Origin: Palaeococcus pacificus DY20341
Lineage (GTDB): Archaea; Methanobacteriota_B; Thermococci; Thermococcales; Thermococcaceae
Direction: 5' to 3'
Length of the DNA: 64,000 nucleotides
Assembly (NCBI RefSeq): GCF_000725425.1
Contig: NZ_CP006019.1
Location: forward strand, 1,524,480 to 1,588,479
Part shown: positions 45,969 through 54,652 of the stretch, in pieces
Layout: the number at the start of each line of letters is the position of its first letter
How positions within the stretch are numbered: the first letter of the stretch is position 1
Made by a program: the position numbers and the translations under genes
The notes under the pieces: generated by a model
Databases searched by the model: none
Told to the model about the DNA's origin: nothing
The model's input: the letters and a program-made list of their open reading frames with translations, nothing else

Positions 45969-46613
45969 ATGCAGAGGGAACACAGGGCACTGGTAATATC
46001 AGGGGAGCTTTTGATTTTTGTTACTCTACTTACTCTCTTGTCAGGATTTTTCACGACCAAGAACTTTTTAGTGGGCAAATGGATAAGCTATTCCTCTGCC
46101 TACAGAATTCACACAATTATACTCCCAATAATCTTTATTCCCCTCCTTTACGTCCATTCCCTTGCCGGCATTTTGATAGCTATCGAGAGAGTGAGAGCTT
46201 TGAACAAGGGCACAATAAGGAAAACCATAGTGGTAATCTGGACGCTCATATTTATGGGGTTGCTAGTACTTTACCTTGCTCAACCTGAATCAATAAGCTC
46301 TGAAAATAACAGCGGAAGTATTTTAGCTCAGACTGCAGCTTCTCCCAGCATAGATGCCGAAAAAGAGGGAATAATCTTAACTCTCGAAGAGGTGTCAAAA
46401 CATAACCAATCAAATGACTGCTGGATCATTGTAGAAAACAAAATTTACAACGTAACAAGCTTTCTAAATATTCATCCTGGAGGGGAAGATGCCATAATTC
46501 CCTACTGTGGAACAAATGCGACCGAGGTATTTTTCAGCAAACACGATCAAGGAGCTTATGAAACATTACAACAATACTACATCGGGAGAATTGGAGACAT
46601 AATTAAAAGATAA
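45969..46613 (+). CDS. Cytochrome b-type membrane domain fused to cytochrome b5 domain
   Basis: This 214-residue protein has three hydrophobic helices. His48 and His63 flank the second (RIHTIILPIIFIPLLYVHS), the same spacing style as in the DUF4405 protein at 23446-24114. After a Ser-rich linker, residues 137-212 form a cytochrome b5-like heme domain: LTLEEVSKHNQSNDCWIIV, the axial-ligand motif HPGG (His169) and a second candidate ligand His192 in FFSKHDQGAYE. GAGGTGCG precedes the ATG, 9 nt after the ABC ATPase stop. A membrane electron carrier is inferred. Cytochromes are unexpected in Thermococcales. Confidence 0.8.
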   Translation: MQREHRALVISGELLIFVTLLTLLSGFFTTKNFLVGKWISYSSAYRIHTIILPIIFIPLLYVHSLAGILIAIERVRALNKGTIRKTIVVIWTLIFMGLLVLYLAQPESISSENNSGSILAQTAASPSIDAEKEGIILTLEEVSKHNQSNDCWIIVENKIYNVTSFLNIHPGGEDAIIPYCGTNATEVFFSKHDQGAYETLQQYYIGRIGDIIKR

Positions 46614-46791
46614 TGCCTAACATTCTCTTTCTCTAATTTTTTGAGAGTTTGAGTTTTGAATTTAGGTTATAGCACTTTAATCAGACAAAAGTTCATAATA
46701 ACAACAAAATGTTAAAAACCTTTTATTTTAAACCTTTTGTTAAAACAAAGCCGAATTATTTTCGATTTTTCAAAAAGCAGCTTTGCCACAA

Positions 46792-46841
46792 CCGAAAGAT
46801 ATATATGCATTTTTATTCATCTTTGAGTAGGTGAGGGCTAA
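46792..46841 (+). promoter_or_regulatory. Promoter of the sulfur amino acid operon
   Basis: CGAAAGATATATATG (about 46793-46807) is a strong BRE/TATA combination, about 25 nt before the expected start of transcription. AGGTGAGGG is the ribosome binding site of the first gene. The preceding 46614-46790 stretch is A+T-rich, non-coding, and shows no other clear feature. Confidence 0.7.
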
Positions 46842-48011
46842 ATGGTAGAAAATTACACAGAATTGGGTATTTATGAAGACATAGTAAAAGTCATTGGAAA
46901 GACGCCGTTAGTGAGGCTCAAAAAAATAGAGCGATATTTTAGCATTGAAAGTGAGCTCTACGCCAAAATAGAGTTTTTCAACCCTGGGGGAAGCATAAAG
47001 GACAGAATAGGTAAGTACATGATTGAAGGTGCCAAAAAAGAGGGGAAGATAACTGAAGGTGCTGTTATAGTTGAGCCCACCTCAGGCAACACTGGAGTTG
47101 GCTTAGCTTTAGTTGCTGCAGATGAAGGCTACAAGACAGTATTCACGATGCCGGACAAGATGAGCATTGAGAAGGAGCTTCTTCTTGAAGCTTTGGGTGC
47201 TTTTGTGATCAGAACTCCCACAGCTGTTGCCCCAAGTGATCCCAACTCATACTACAAAGTGGCTGAGGCTGTGAGGAATCTCATCTGGAAAAAGAAGAGA
47301 CCAGTGAGCAGGGAAGAGCTTAAAGAGATAGTTAATTATGTGCAAAGGCTTGTTGATGAAGAGAGGCTTGATGAGCTTAGGAGTATTCTTGAGGAAGAAG
47401 TTGAGGAAACACCCTATGCGTATATTCCAAATCAGTACTTTAACAAGTACAACCCAATAGCCCACTATGAAACAACTGCTAAAGAAATTTGGGAGCAGAC
47501 TAAGGGAGAGATAGACTATCTTTTCGCAGGAATAGGCACTGGCGGAACTATAACTGGAATTGGACGCTATTTAAAGGAAAGGAAAGACGTCAAGATAATA
47601 GGCGTTGATCCAGTTGGCTCAATATACAATCTCGTGAAGAAGGGAATGAGTCTAGAGGAGGCTGTGAAAAAAGCTCATCCTTATTTAGTGGAAGGAATAG
47701 GAGAAGATTTGCTCCCAGAGACCGTTGATTTGAGCCTAGTTGATGATATAGTTGTTGTCAATGATCAGGAAGCTTTTGCAATGACACGCTTCTTGGCAAG
47801 AAAAGAAGGAATTTTAGTTGGAGGTTCTTCAGGAGCGGCGTTATATGGAACAATAAAATATCTCAAAGAGAACGAAGTAAAAGGAAAGAAAGTCGTTATA
47901 ATATTCCCAGACACTGGAAGGAACTACCTAACAAAGATATTCAACAATAAATGGCTTCTTGAGAACGGTTTTGAGACTGATGATGAAAAAGTTCTGGAGG
48001 GATTGAGATGA
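46842..48011 (+). CDS. PLP-dependent cysteine/cystathionine beta-synthase family enzyme
   Basis: This 389-residue fold-type II PLP enzyme has the cofactor lysine in FFNPGGSIKDRIGKYM, substrate loop EPTSGNTGVGLALVA, phosphate-binding GIGTGGTITGIGRYLK and the Ser loop GGSSGAALYG. An insertion of about 55 residues (NLIWKKKRPVSREELKEIV ... ETPYAYIP) separates the halves, as in long archaeal O-phosphoserine sulfhydrylase/CBS-like enzymes. It may make cysteine or cystathionine. Co-transcription with cystathionine gamma-synthase/lyase points to transsulfuration. Substrate identity is unresolved. Confidence 0.88.
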   Translation: MVENYTELGIYEDIVKVIGKTPLVRLKKIERYFSIESELYAKIEFFNPGGSIKDRIGKYMIEGAKKEGKITEGAVIVEPTSGNTGVGLALVAADEGYKTVFTMPDKMSIEKELLLEALGAFVIRTPTAVAPSDPNSYYKVAEAVRNLIWKKKRPVSREELKEIVNYVQRLVDEERLDELRSILEEEVEETPYAYIPNQYFNKYNPIAHYETTAKEIWEQTKGEIDYLFAGIGTGGTITGIGRYLKERKDVKIIGVDPVGSIYNLVKKGMSLEEAVKKAHPYLVEGIGEDLLPETVDLSLVDDIVVVNDQEAFAMTRFLARKEGILVGGSSGAALYGTIKYLKENEVKGKKVVIIFPDTGRNYLTKIFNNKWLLENGFETDDEKVLEGLR

Positions 48012-49165
48012 GGTTTTCAACTAAAGCTATCCACGTTGGTGAAGATCCAATGGAGATGCAGCATGGGGATGTGGTTTCCCCAATCCACCTCTCAACCACT
48101 TTCGCAAAGAAAAGCATGAAGGAAGTTGAGGAAGGCTATGTTTACTCAAGGAGCGGCAACCCCACGAGGGATAACCTTGAGAAAAAATTAGCGGCACTTG
48201 AAAACGCTAAGTATGGGTTGGCTTTTTCTTCGGGGTTAGCGGCTGAATCTACAATACTCCTGGCTTTACTAAAGAAAGGAGATCATGTCGTAGCTTTCGA
48301 CGATCTCTACGGTGGCACTAAGAGGCTGTTCAATCAAGTTATGGAGCGCTTTGGGATTGAGTTTACTTACGTGGATGCGAGAGAGCCTGAGAATGTTGGA
48401 AGTGCAATAAAAGAGAACACAAAGATGATTTGGCTCGAAACACCAACAAATCCCCTCTTAAAGCTTGCTGACATCAAGGCAATATCTGAGATTGCTCATG
48501 AGAGGAATTTAATCGTGGTTGTGGACAACACATTTGCGAGTCCCTACTTCCAAAATCCCCTTGACTTAGGTGCTGACATAGTTCTCCACAGCGTCACTAA
48601 ATACCTAGGAGGTCACTCCGACGTTGTCGGAGGAGCCGTGATGGTAAATGACAATGATATCTATGAAAAGCTAAAGTTCCATCAAAACGCAGTCGGTGCA
48701 ATTTTGTCACCCTTTGACTCCTGGCTCGTTATGAGAGGCATTAAAACGCTTGCTGTTAGGATGGAGAGGCACGAGAAGAACGCTATGAGGATTGCGAAGT
48801 ATTTAGAGGAACATCCATTAGTTGAGAGGGTTTACTATCCGGGCTTGCCTTCACATCCACAGCACGAGCTCGCAAGGAGGCAGATGCACGGCTTCGGAGG
48901 AATGCTCTCATTCGAGCTTAAAGGAGGGTTGAAAGAGGCAGTAAAGTTCGTAGAGAGCTTGGAGATTTTTGCACTGGCTGAAAGCTTGGGAGGAGTGGAA
49001 TCACTAATTGAGCTCCCGGCAATCATGACCCACGCATCGGTTCCGAAGGAGGAGAGGGAGAAAGTTGGCATAAAAGACTCCCTTATCAGAGTTTCAGTTG
49101 GAATAGAAGACGTTGAGGACTTGATTGAAGACTTGGAAAAAGGCTTCAGGGGGATAAAGCAATGA
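48008..49165 (+). CDS. Cystathionine gamma-synthase/gamma-lyase family enzyme
   Basis: This 385-residue fold-type I PLP enzyme has the cofactor lysine in LHSVTKYLGGHSDVVGG, an N-terminal STKAIHVGEDP ... PIHLSTTF block, substrate-site YSRSGNPTRDNLEK and the C-terminal LGGVESLIELPAIMTHA. Family members interconvert cystathionine with cysteine or homocysteine. It overlaps the upstream PLP gene by 4 nt (ATGA), which argues for coupled function in sulfur amino acid metabolism. Synthase versus lyase direction cannot be decided from sequence alone. Confidence 0.93.
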   Translation: MRFSTKAIHVGEDPMEMQHGDVVSPIHLSTTFAKKSMKEVEEGYVYSRSGNPTRDNLEKKLAALENAKYGLAFSSGLAAESTILLALLKKGDHVVAFDDLYGGTKRLFNQVMERFGIEFTYVDAREPENVGSAIKENTKMIWLETPTNPLLKLADIKAISEIAHERNLIVVVDNTFASPYFQNPLDLGADIVLHSVTKYLGGHSDVVGGAVMVNDNDIYEKLKFHQNAVGAILSPFDSWLVMRGIKTLAVRMERHEKNAMRIAKYLEEHPLVERVYYPGLPSHPQHELARRQMHGFGGMLSFELKGGLKEAVKFVESLEIFALAESLGGVESLIELPAIMTHASVPKEEREKVGIKDSLIRVSVGIEDVEDLIEDLEKGFRGIKQ

Positions 49166-49893
49166 TACCGAGCATCAGTGAGGTTAAAGAATTCTTGAAA
49201 AAGCTCGGCTTCGATGAGAGCTCAGCTAATGGGCTTATAGAGCAGATAGAATACTTTGAAGGAGAAGCACCCCAGAGGGACGACATTGTGAGGGACTACC
49301 TTAGGGAGGAGTGCATAGAGACAATAGTTGACGACATAGTTGAAGAAATCCTAAAGCTAAACAAGGAAAGCATTAAGCTTCTTGACGTCGCAGCTGGCTC
49401 AGGGTTCTTCACGGAGAAAGTCAAGAGAAAGCTTGAGGAGAGAGGAGTCAAAGCAGATGTGTATGCCTTGGATATAACGCCAAGCATGCTGAAAAGGCTT
49501 AATGAAAAAGGAATAACACCCATTTGGGGAGTTGCCGAGAAAATTAGGGAATCCATTGAGATTGCCAATAAACACTACGGCATAAATGTTCCAAAAGAAT
49601 TCGACGTCGTGCTCTCCACTCTGGCGTTCCACCACTTTCTGAAGCCTGAGAGAGTACTAAAAAGCATGAAGAGCGTTTTAAAAGAAAGCGGTAAGGTGAT
49701 AATAGTTGACGTCCTCAAACACGAACATGAGGAGCTCAAAGAAACTTTGAAGGACACTCACCTTGGGTTTTCACTGGAAGAAATAAAAGAGATGGGCTCA
49801 AAGATATTCAAGGAAGTGAAAGCCAGCTATATGGATGTGTACTGTGAAGTCGGCGACATCATAGTCGGCCTTTATAAGGCAGTGTTTGCTTAA
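49162..49893 (+). CDS. Class I SAM-dependent methyltransferase of the sulfur operon
   Basis: This 243-residue methyltransferase has motif I LLDVAAGSGFFTEKVKRKLEERG, VYALDIT, a WGVAEKI segment, VVLSTLAFHHFLKPERVLKSMKSVLKESGKVIIVDV, and a C-terminal strand. It overlaps the cystathionine enzyme gene by 4 nt, so SAM-dependent chemistry is coupled to transsulfuration here, perhaps to feed homocysteine recycling. Substrate unknown. Its stop overlaps the convergent gene by 4 nt. Confidence 0.85.
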   Translation: MIPSISEVKEFLKKLGFDESSANGLIEQIEYFEGEAPQRDDIVRDYLREECIETIVDDIVEEILKLNKESIKLLDVAAGSGFFTEKVKRKLEERGVKADVYALDITPSMLKRLNEKGITPIWGVAEKIRESIEIANKHYGINVPKEFDVVLSTLAFHHFLKPERVLKSMKSVLKESGKVIIVDVLKHEHEELKETLKDTHLGFSLEEIKEMGSKIFKEVKASYMDVYCEVGDIIVGLYKAVFA

Positions 49894-50444
49894 CTAGAGC
49901 TCTTTTTTTCTGCCACTTCTTTTAGCTTTAAGTGAGCTTTTAAAAGCCTCTTTTTGATGATGCGCTCTGCTATGAAGAAGTTCAAGATTCTCCCTAGAAA
50001 ACCATAGCGAAGGGAGTAATATACGCTCTCAATACTTAAGGTCATACCATCTGCAGGAATGAAGTAGTGTTCATACCGCAATTTCTTTAAAAATGTGTCC
50101 TCTTCCAGCATCTCCCCGGAATAGAAGTAGTTTTCTTTAAAGTCAACAATCCGGTATTTTACCCACTTTTCTGCCCCTTTTTCACGGGTGTAGTATATTA
50201 GCCCTTTCTTCAATTTCCCGTCATTTTCAGATTTAAACTCATACTTCGGCCAGAACAGCATGTGATTGTTGATGTTGGATACGAGAGAAAAAACTTCCTC
50301 CACTCTCGCGTCAATAATCACTGCTATCTTGACACAATGAGAGAAACCCCGCGGTGGTTTACACTCTAAAAACTCAACCTGCATATTTTTAAGTCTCTTA
50401 ACAATTGCACGAATCTCCTGCTGGTTGTATCTTTTCGAGTTCAT
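49890..50444 (-). CDS. SRPBCC (START-like) domain protein
   Basis: This 184-residue protein reads as a helix-grip fold: a first strand with HCVKIAVIIDARVEEVFSLVSNINNHMLFWP (the entry loop of polyketide cyclase/coenzyme Q-binding families), then EKWVKYRIVDFKENYFYSGE, IPADGMTLSIESVYYSL, and a long C-terminal helix. Such proteins bind hydrophobic ligands or lipids. GGTGGGAA precedes the ATG. It is a single gene convergent with the sulfur operon. The ligand is unknown. Confidence 0.65.
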   Translation of the reverse strand: MNSKRYNQQEIRAIVKRLKNMQVEFLECKPPRGFSHCVKIAVIIDARVEEVFSLVSNINNHMLFWPKYEFKSENDGKLKKGLIYYTREKGAEKWVKYRIVDFKENYFYSGEMLEEDTFLKKLRYEHYFIPADGMTLSIESVYYSLRYGFLGRILNFFIAERIIKKRLLKAHLKLKEVAEKKSSS

Positions 50445-50543
50445 TTCCCACCGCCTTCATCCATCGAGCGGATTCGTCTATATTCTTGTAAAATTAGAGG
50501 AATAACTTAAAAAATGTAAAAATATGCAAACAAATGGAAGGGA

Positions 50544-50849
50544 CTAACCTTCTAGAAGCTTCCTCTTTCTTCTCTCGTATTCTTCGTCATCTATTTCTCC
50601 CCTTGCATACTTCTCGTCAAGTATCTCAAGCGCTCGATTTTTTGATGTCTTTGTAGTTCCAGTTGAGCTCTGCTCGATTATCCACTTAATGAACCATACT
50701 ACTCCAACTATTATCGCAACCCAGAATAAGAGCATGAATATTGCTCCGAAAATTCCAAAGTAGCCAAATCCCATCATATCATGCCACCCCCATTCAAATT
50801 CTCCACTGTGGACTAAAAATCCCCCAGCGTTAATATTTCCAAACATCAT
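50544..50849 (-). CDS. Membrane protein with C-terminal SHOCT domain
   Basis: This 101-residue protein has one or two hydrophobic segments (FGYFGIFGAIFMLLFWVAIIVGVVWFIKW) and ends in a SHOCT motif (ALEILDEKYARGEIDDEEYERRKRKLLE), a short oligomerisation element often in membrane proteins of unknown role. The N-terminus has Gly/Phe/His residues (HSGEFEWGWHDMMGFG). A variant of the 18-bp upstream element seen before the Met/His-rich and DUF302 genes precedes it. Confidence 0.75.
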   Translation of the reverse strand: MMFGNINAGGFLVHSGEFEWGWHDMMGFGYFGIFGAIFMLLFWVAIIVGVVWFIKWIIEQSSTGTTKTSKNRALEILDEKYARGEIDDEEYERRKRKLLEG

Positions 50850-50880
50850 TTTATTCTCCTCATAGTTCTTATGTGTAAAA

Positions 50881-50900
50881 GATTATAGGGTTTATTATTA
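50881..50900 (-). promoter_or_regulatory. Shared promoter element, divergent copy
   Basis: GATTATAGGGTTTATTATTA at 50881-50900 resembles GCTAATAGGCTTATTATT found at 43331 and 63322, with most positions conserved. It begins about 32 nt upstream of the SHOCT gene ATG rather than 47, so it is weaker evidence of the same regulon. Confidence 0.4.
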
Positions 50901-50992
50901 CCAAGATCAAAAATTTCTTTGAAGGATTTTCTCAGAACGCAAAAGAGTCGTTCCATTAATTATGATGTTTTGCAGGGGCAATGTTTAAAATT

Positions 50993-51014
50993 AAGTTATT
51001 AAAATTAATAACTT
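50993..51014. promoter_or_regulatory. Palindromic operator before thi4
   Basis: Perfect 10-bp arms AAGTTATTAA (50993-51002) and TTAATAACTT (51005-51014) are separated by 2 bp. A TATA-like GTTTAAAAT lies 4-10 bp upstream (about 50983-50991), and the ribosome binding site GGTGAT starts at 51015, directly after the palindrome. This is typical repressor-operator placement. A ThiR-type archaeal thiamin regulator is the natural candidate, inferred from the gene controlled. Confidence 0.65.
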
Positions 51015-51023
51015 GGTGATAGC

Positions 51024-51815
51024 ATGACTGCAAAGATATTGGCAAAGGTTAGTGAAAAAGACGTAACCTCAGCTATAGTCGATACTTTCTACGGTATGCT
51101 TAAAGAATACACAGAGTCAGATGTTATAATCGTAGGCGCAGGGCCTAGTGGATTAACCGCCGCTAAAGAGCTTGCAAAAGCAGGTAAAAAGGTCTTGGTT
51201 ATAGAAAGGAACAACTATCTTGGAGGAGGCTTTTGGATCGGAGGATTCTTAATGAACAAGATAACTGTAAGAGCACCAGCACAAGAAGTGTTAGAAGAAC
51301 TTGGTGTTCCATATGTGAAGTATACGGAAGGGCTTTACGTTGCAGATGGTCCTCATGCATGTTCAAAGCTCATTGGAGCAGCATGTGACGCGGGAGTGAA
51401 GTTCCTCAACATGACGAGCTTTGATGATGTTGTTATAAGAGATGGGAAAGTTGCAGGTGTTGTGGTTAACTGGACTCCAGTTCAAGCTTTGCCAAGACAA
51501 ATAACCTGTGTTGACCCGATAGCTCTTGAGTCAAAGATTGTAATAGACGCTACCGGACATGATGCCTTTGTTGCCAAGAAGCTCGAAGAGAAAGGGCTCC
51601 TGAAGACGAGAGGACACGGCTCGATGTGGGTTGAGGAGAGCGAAGACGCGGTTATAAATCACACGAGTGAAGTTTATCCAGGACTTATAGTTACGGGAAT
51701 GGCAGTTTCTACAGTTTTTGGGCTTCCAAGAATGGGACCAACCTTTGGAGGAATGCTCTTAAGCGGAAAGAGAGCTGCTGAAGTGGCTTTAGAGAAGCTC
51801 AAAGAACTGGAGTGA
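51024..51815 (+). CDS. thi4: Thi4-type thiazole synthase
   Basis: This 263-residue protein makes the ADP-thiazole precursor of thiamin from NAD and glycine. It has the flavoprotein-like motif [35 protein letters not shown], and the substrate block [16 protein letters not shown]. The residue immediately before the conserved VDP is Cys ([13 protein letters not shown]), the position that I understand to carry the sacrificial Cys of yeast Thi4 and His in sulfide-dependent methanogen enzymes. Complete and in frame, preceded by a palindromic operator. Confidence 0.92.
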   Translation: MTAKILAKVSEKDVTSAIVDTFYGMLKEYTESDVIIVGAGPSGLTAAKELAKAGKKVLVIERNNYLGGGFWIGGFLMNKITVRAPAQEVLEELGVPYVKYTEGLYVADGPHACSKLIGAACDAGVKFLNMTSFDDVVIRDGKVAGVVVNWTPVQALPRQITCVDPIALESKIVIDATGHDAFVAKKLEEKGLLKTRGHGSMWVEESEDAVINHTSEVYPGLIVTGMAVSTVFGLPRMGPTFGGMLLSGKRAAEVALEKLKELE

Positions 51816-51820
51816 TCCTA

Positions 51821-52474
51821 ATGAAGATTTACATTGAAGATTCCCTTTGGGACTCCTTTTCATTTTTTGAGGAGATTAGGAAGTTTTTCAAGTTCTCTGT
51901 AGAATTTAGTCCCTATAAATTTAGAGATCCCTATTTTCTAGCTTACATACGGGTTAGAAATCCAAATAAGAAGGAATTTTACGAACCCTTTCCGGTTGAA
52001 GTCGAGAATGAAAAGAAGGGTCTCATAAAAGGGGTTATCTATGATGGCGTGGAACTGCTGAAATATTTCTCTCGAGATGTTGATATCTCTGAGCCGACAG
52101 TTTTGATAACGAACAGGCTCATAGCCACATTTGGAGAAGATGGGCGATATCATCTTAGAATGATTGTAATGGGACCTGCAGCGATAATTTCGCTTAAGGG
52201 AGTACTCTATGCTCCAGCAAAGTTCCCTCAATATTATATGATGCATTCATTTGGATTTGATGAGAAAATCGATGTAAAGGTTGACAAAGTGTTGAAAATG
52301 CTCCTTCTTCAGTTCTATGCTTATTTTAAGCATGAAGAGATCTTTTGTGAGAATAGGGAATGCATGCTCCACAATTGCCATACAACAGAGGAGATAAAGA
52401 AAGTGAAAGGGTTGTGTGAAAAACATAAGGAAATGCTTGGAGACGTCGTAAATCTGAGTGCTTTAACAGTTTAA
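51821..52474 (+). CDS. Conserved archaeal protein, putative metallopeptidase-like (DUF6775-type)
   Basis: This 217-residue protein has no membrane segment. The C-terminal region has a Cys/His set, CENRECMLHNCHTTEEI ... GLCEKHKEM, suggestive of a structural metal site like that of archaemetzincin-type proteins. The middle (PTVLITNRLIATFGEDGRYHLRMIVMG) is beta-rich. I associate it with DUF6775 only tentatively, and no HExxH is visible. ATG 51821 follows GGAGTGAT, and its upstream GTG overlaps the thi4 stop. Co-transcription with thi4 is likely; function unknown. Confidence 0.6.
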   Translation: MKIYIEDSLWDSFSFFEEIRKFFKFSVEFSPYKFRDPYFLAYIRVRNPNKKEFYEPFPVEVENEKKGLIKGVIYDGVELLKYFSRDVDISEPTVLITNRLIATFGEDGRYHLRMIVMGPAAIISLKGVLYAPAKFPQYYMMHSFGFDEKIDVKVDKVLKMLLLQFYAYFKHEEIFCENRECMLHNCHTTEEIKKVKGLCEKHKEMLGDVVNLSALTV

Positions 52475-52488
52475 AAAAAGAAAAAAGA

Positions 52489-54609
52489 TCAAACTTTCAA
52501 AAACTTCGCGTTTATAGCAACTATAACTGTGCTCATGCTCATCAGCAAAGCACCTACTGCTGGGCTTAATAGTATTCCATAGTTGTAAAGCGCCCCTGCA
52601 GCTAAAGGAATTGCAAATGTGTTGTAGCCTGTTGCCCATGCCAAATTCTGCACCATTTTTCCATAGGTTGCCCTTGCAAGATGTATTGCCGTTATGACGT
52701 CTCTCGGGTCGTTCTTTACTAGGATTATATCGGCACTCTCTATTGCCACATCAGTTCCTGCTCCAATTGCTACCCCAACGTCCGCTTGAATCAAAGCAGG
52801 AGCATCGTTTATTCCGTCTCCAACCATTGCCACGATGAAGCCTTTTTCTTGAAGCTCCTTAACTTTCTCCGACTTTTGATGGGGCAAGACTTCTGCAAAG
52901 TAGCCATCTAAGCCAAGCTCCTCGGCAACCCACTTTGCAACTTTAGCGTTGTCTCCTGTGAGCATGTAGGCTTTAATTCCCATCTCATGGAGCCTCTTTA
53001 TAGCTTCTCTCGATTCTGGTCTTATCTTATCAGCTAAAGCTAAAGCACCAGCTAGCTTTCCATCGATAACTAAAAATACTACTGTCTTTCCTTGCTCCAA
53101 GACCTTATTAACACGCTCATCCTCTTTCCAGAGTCCGTTTTCCTTAAGAAAGCCAGGACTTACGACGAGAACCTCTTTGCCGTTAATAACTCCCTGAACA
53201 CCTTTGCCAGGTAGTACTTTAGATTGTTCAACCTCATAGAGCTCAAGTCCAAGTTCCTTTGCTTTTTCCACTATCCCCTGTGCTATTGGATGTGATGAAT
53301 GTCCCTCAAGGGCAGCTGCATATTTTAAAATCTCATTGTCTTCAAGTTCATCCAATGGAATTATATCCGTTACCTCAAACTTTCCTTCGGTCAAAGTTCC
53401 AGTCTTGTCAAAGACAACCACCTGAACATCTTTTGCCCTCTCAAAGGCTTCTCTGTTCCTAATTAGTATTCCCTTTCTCGCTGATATTGATGTTGAGACT
53501 GAGACCACTAAAGGAACAGCCAATCCCAAAGCGTGGGGGCATGTAATTACCATCACGGTGACCATTCTCTCGAGAGCGAACACAAAGGGCTTTCCTAAGT
53601 AGAGCCAAGTCCCTAAAGTTGCGCTTCCAGCAGTGATTGCAATGAGTGTGAGCCAAAAAGCTGCCCTGTTGGCTAAGTCTTGAGTTCTCGACCTCGTCTC
53701 TTGAGCCTGTCTTACAAGCTCGACGACCTGCATGAGATAGGTATCCTTACCCGTCTTCTCAATCCTTACTTTAATCGAGCCTTCTAAGTTTATTGAGCCG
53801 CCGATAACAATGTCACCTGGTTTCTTATAGACGGGCTTTGACTCACCGGTGAGCATTGCCTCGTTTACGCTCGTTTCGCCCTCAATTATGATGCCGTCAG
53901 AGGGTATCTTCTCGCCGGGCTTGACCAAAACTATATCTCCCTTCTTGAGCTCGCTCACTGGAACGTCTTTTATTCCCTCAGGAGTTATTAGGTGAGCATC
54001 AGTTGGCATGAGCTTTATTAGCTCCTCCAAAGCCCTCGAAGCACCGAGAACAGAGCGCATCTCTATGTAGTGACCTAAAAGCATGATGTCAATAAGCGTT
54101 GCAAGCTCCCAGTAGAAGGTCTTTCCGGGCAACCCAAAGGTCACAGCAACGCTGTAGAAGAACGCCACTGTGATTGCCAAAGCTATTAGTGTCATCATTC
54201 CCGGAGTTCTTTTCTTAAGTTCATCTTTCATCCCCGTTAGGAACGGCTTTCCGCCGTAGAAGTAGACCACTGTCGATAGCGCAAAGAGAACGTATCTATC
54301 GCCTGTGAACGTGAATGTGAAACCAAGGAACTTTTGAATTAGTGGAGAAAGGAGCAATATTGGAATTGTAAGTATAGCAGAAACTATAAATCTCTTCTTA
54401 AAGTCCTCCATCATCATTTTATGGTGCTCTGCATGCGAATGCTTGTGCTCGCCATGATCTTTATGTTCCATGTGTTCATGCTCTTTTCCCATTTCATGCC
54501 CTTCATGTTCCATATGTTCATGCATTTTGTGCTCTTCATGTTTGTGCATTTCCATCTCTTCATGTTCTTCATGGGTGTGCTTATTGTGCACCTTTTTTTC
54601 ATCTTCCAT
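52489..54609 (-). CDS. copB: Copper P1B-ATPase CopB (CPH type)
   Basis: This 706-residue P-type ATPase has a strikingly His/Met/Glu-rich N-terminus (about residues 5-65, with repeated EHE, HMEH, HKH units) instead of HMA domains. The ion-path motif is CPH (VITCPHALGLAVPLV), with DKTGTLTEG, LTGDNAKVAK and [16 protein letters not shown] with a His-rich tail defines the CopB (P1B-3) group, proposed to export Cu2+ or Cu+. ATG 54609 is preceded by GGTGG; the ATG at 54624 is too near the promoter. It lies 13 kb from copA but has a related inverted repeat upstream. Confidence 0.93.
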   Translation of the reverse strand: MEDEKKVHNKHTHEEHEEMEMHKHEEHKMHEHMEHEGHEMGKEHEHMEHKDHGEHKHSHAEHHKMMMEDFKKRFIVSAILTIPILLLSPLIQKFLGFTFTFTGDRYVLFALSTVVYFYGGKPFLTGMKDELKKRTPGMMTLIALAITVAFFYSVAVTFGLPGKTFYWELATLIDIMLLGHYIEMRSVLGASRALEELIKLMPTDAHLITPEGIKDVPVSELKKGDIVLVKPGEKIPSDGIIIEGETSVNEAMLTGESKPVYKKPGDIVIGGSINLEGSIKVRIEKTGKDTYLMQVVELVRQAQETRSRTQDLANRAAFWLTLIAITAGSATLGTWLYLGKPFVFALERMVTVMVITCPHALGLAVPLVVSVSTSISARKGILIRNREAFERAKDVQVVVFDKTGTLTEGKFEVTDIIPLDELEDNEILKYAAALEGHSSHPIAQGIVEKAKELGLELYEVEQSKVLPGKGVQGVINGKEVLVVSPGFLKENGLWKEDERVNKVLEQGKTVVFLVIDGKLAGALALADKIRPESREAIKRLHEMGIKAYMLTGDNAKVAKWVAEELGLDGYFAEVLPHQKSEKVKELQEKGFIVAMVGDGINDAPALIQADVGVAIGAGTDVAIESADIILVKNDPRDVITAIHLARATYGKMVQNLAWATGYNTFAIPLAAGALYNYGILLSPAVGALLMSMSTVIVAINAKFLKV

Positions 54610-54652
54610 ATCAACCACCATCATTAATTTCTAACTAACAAAAGATATTTAA

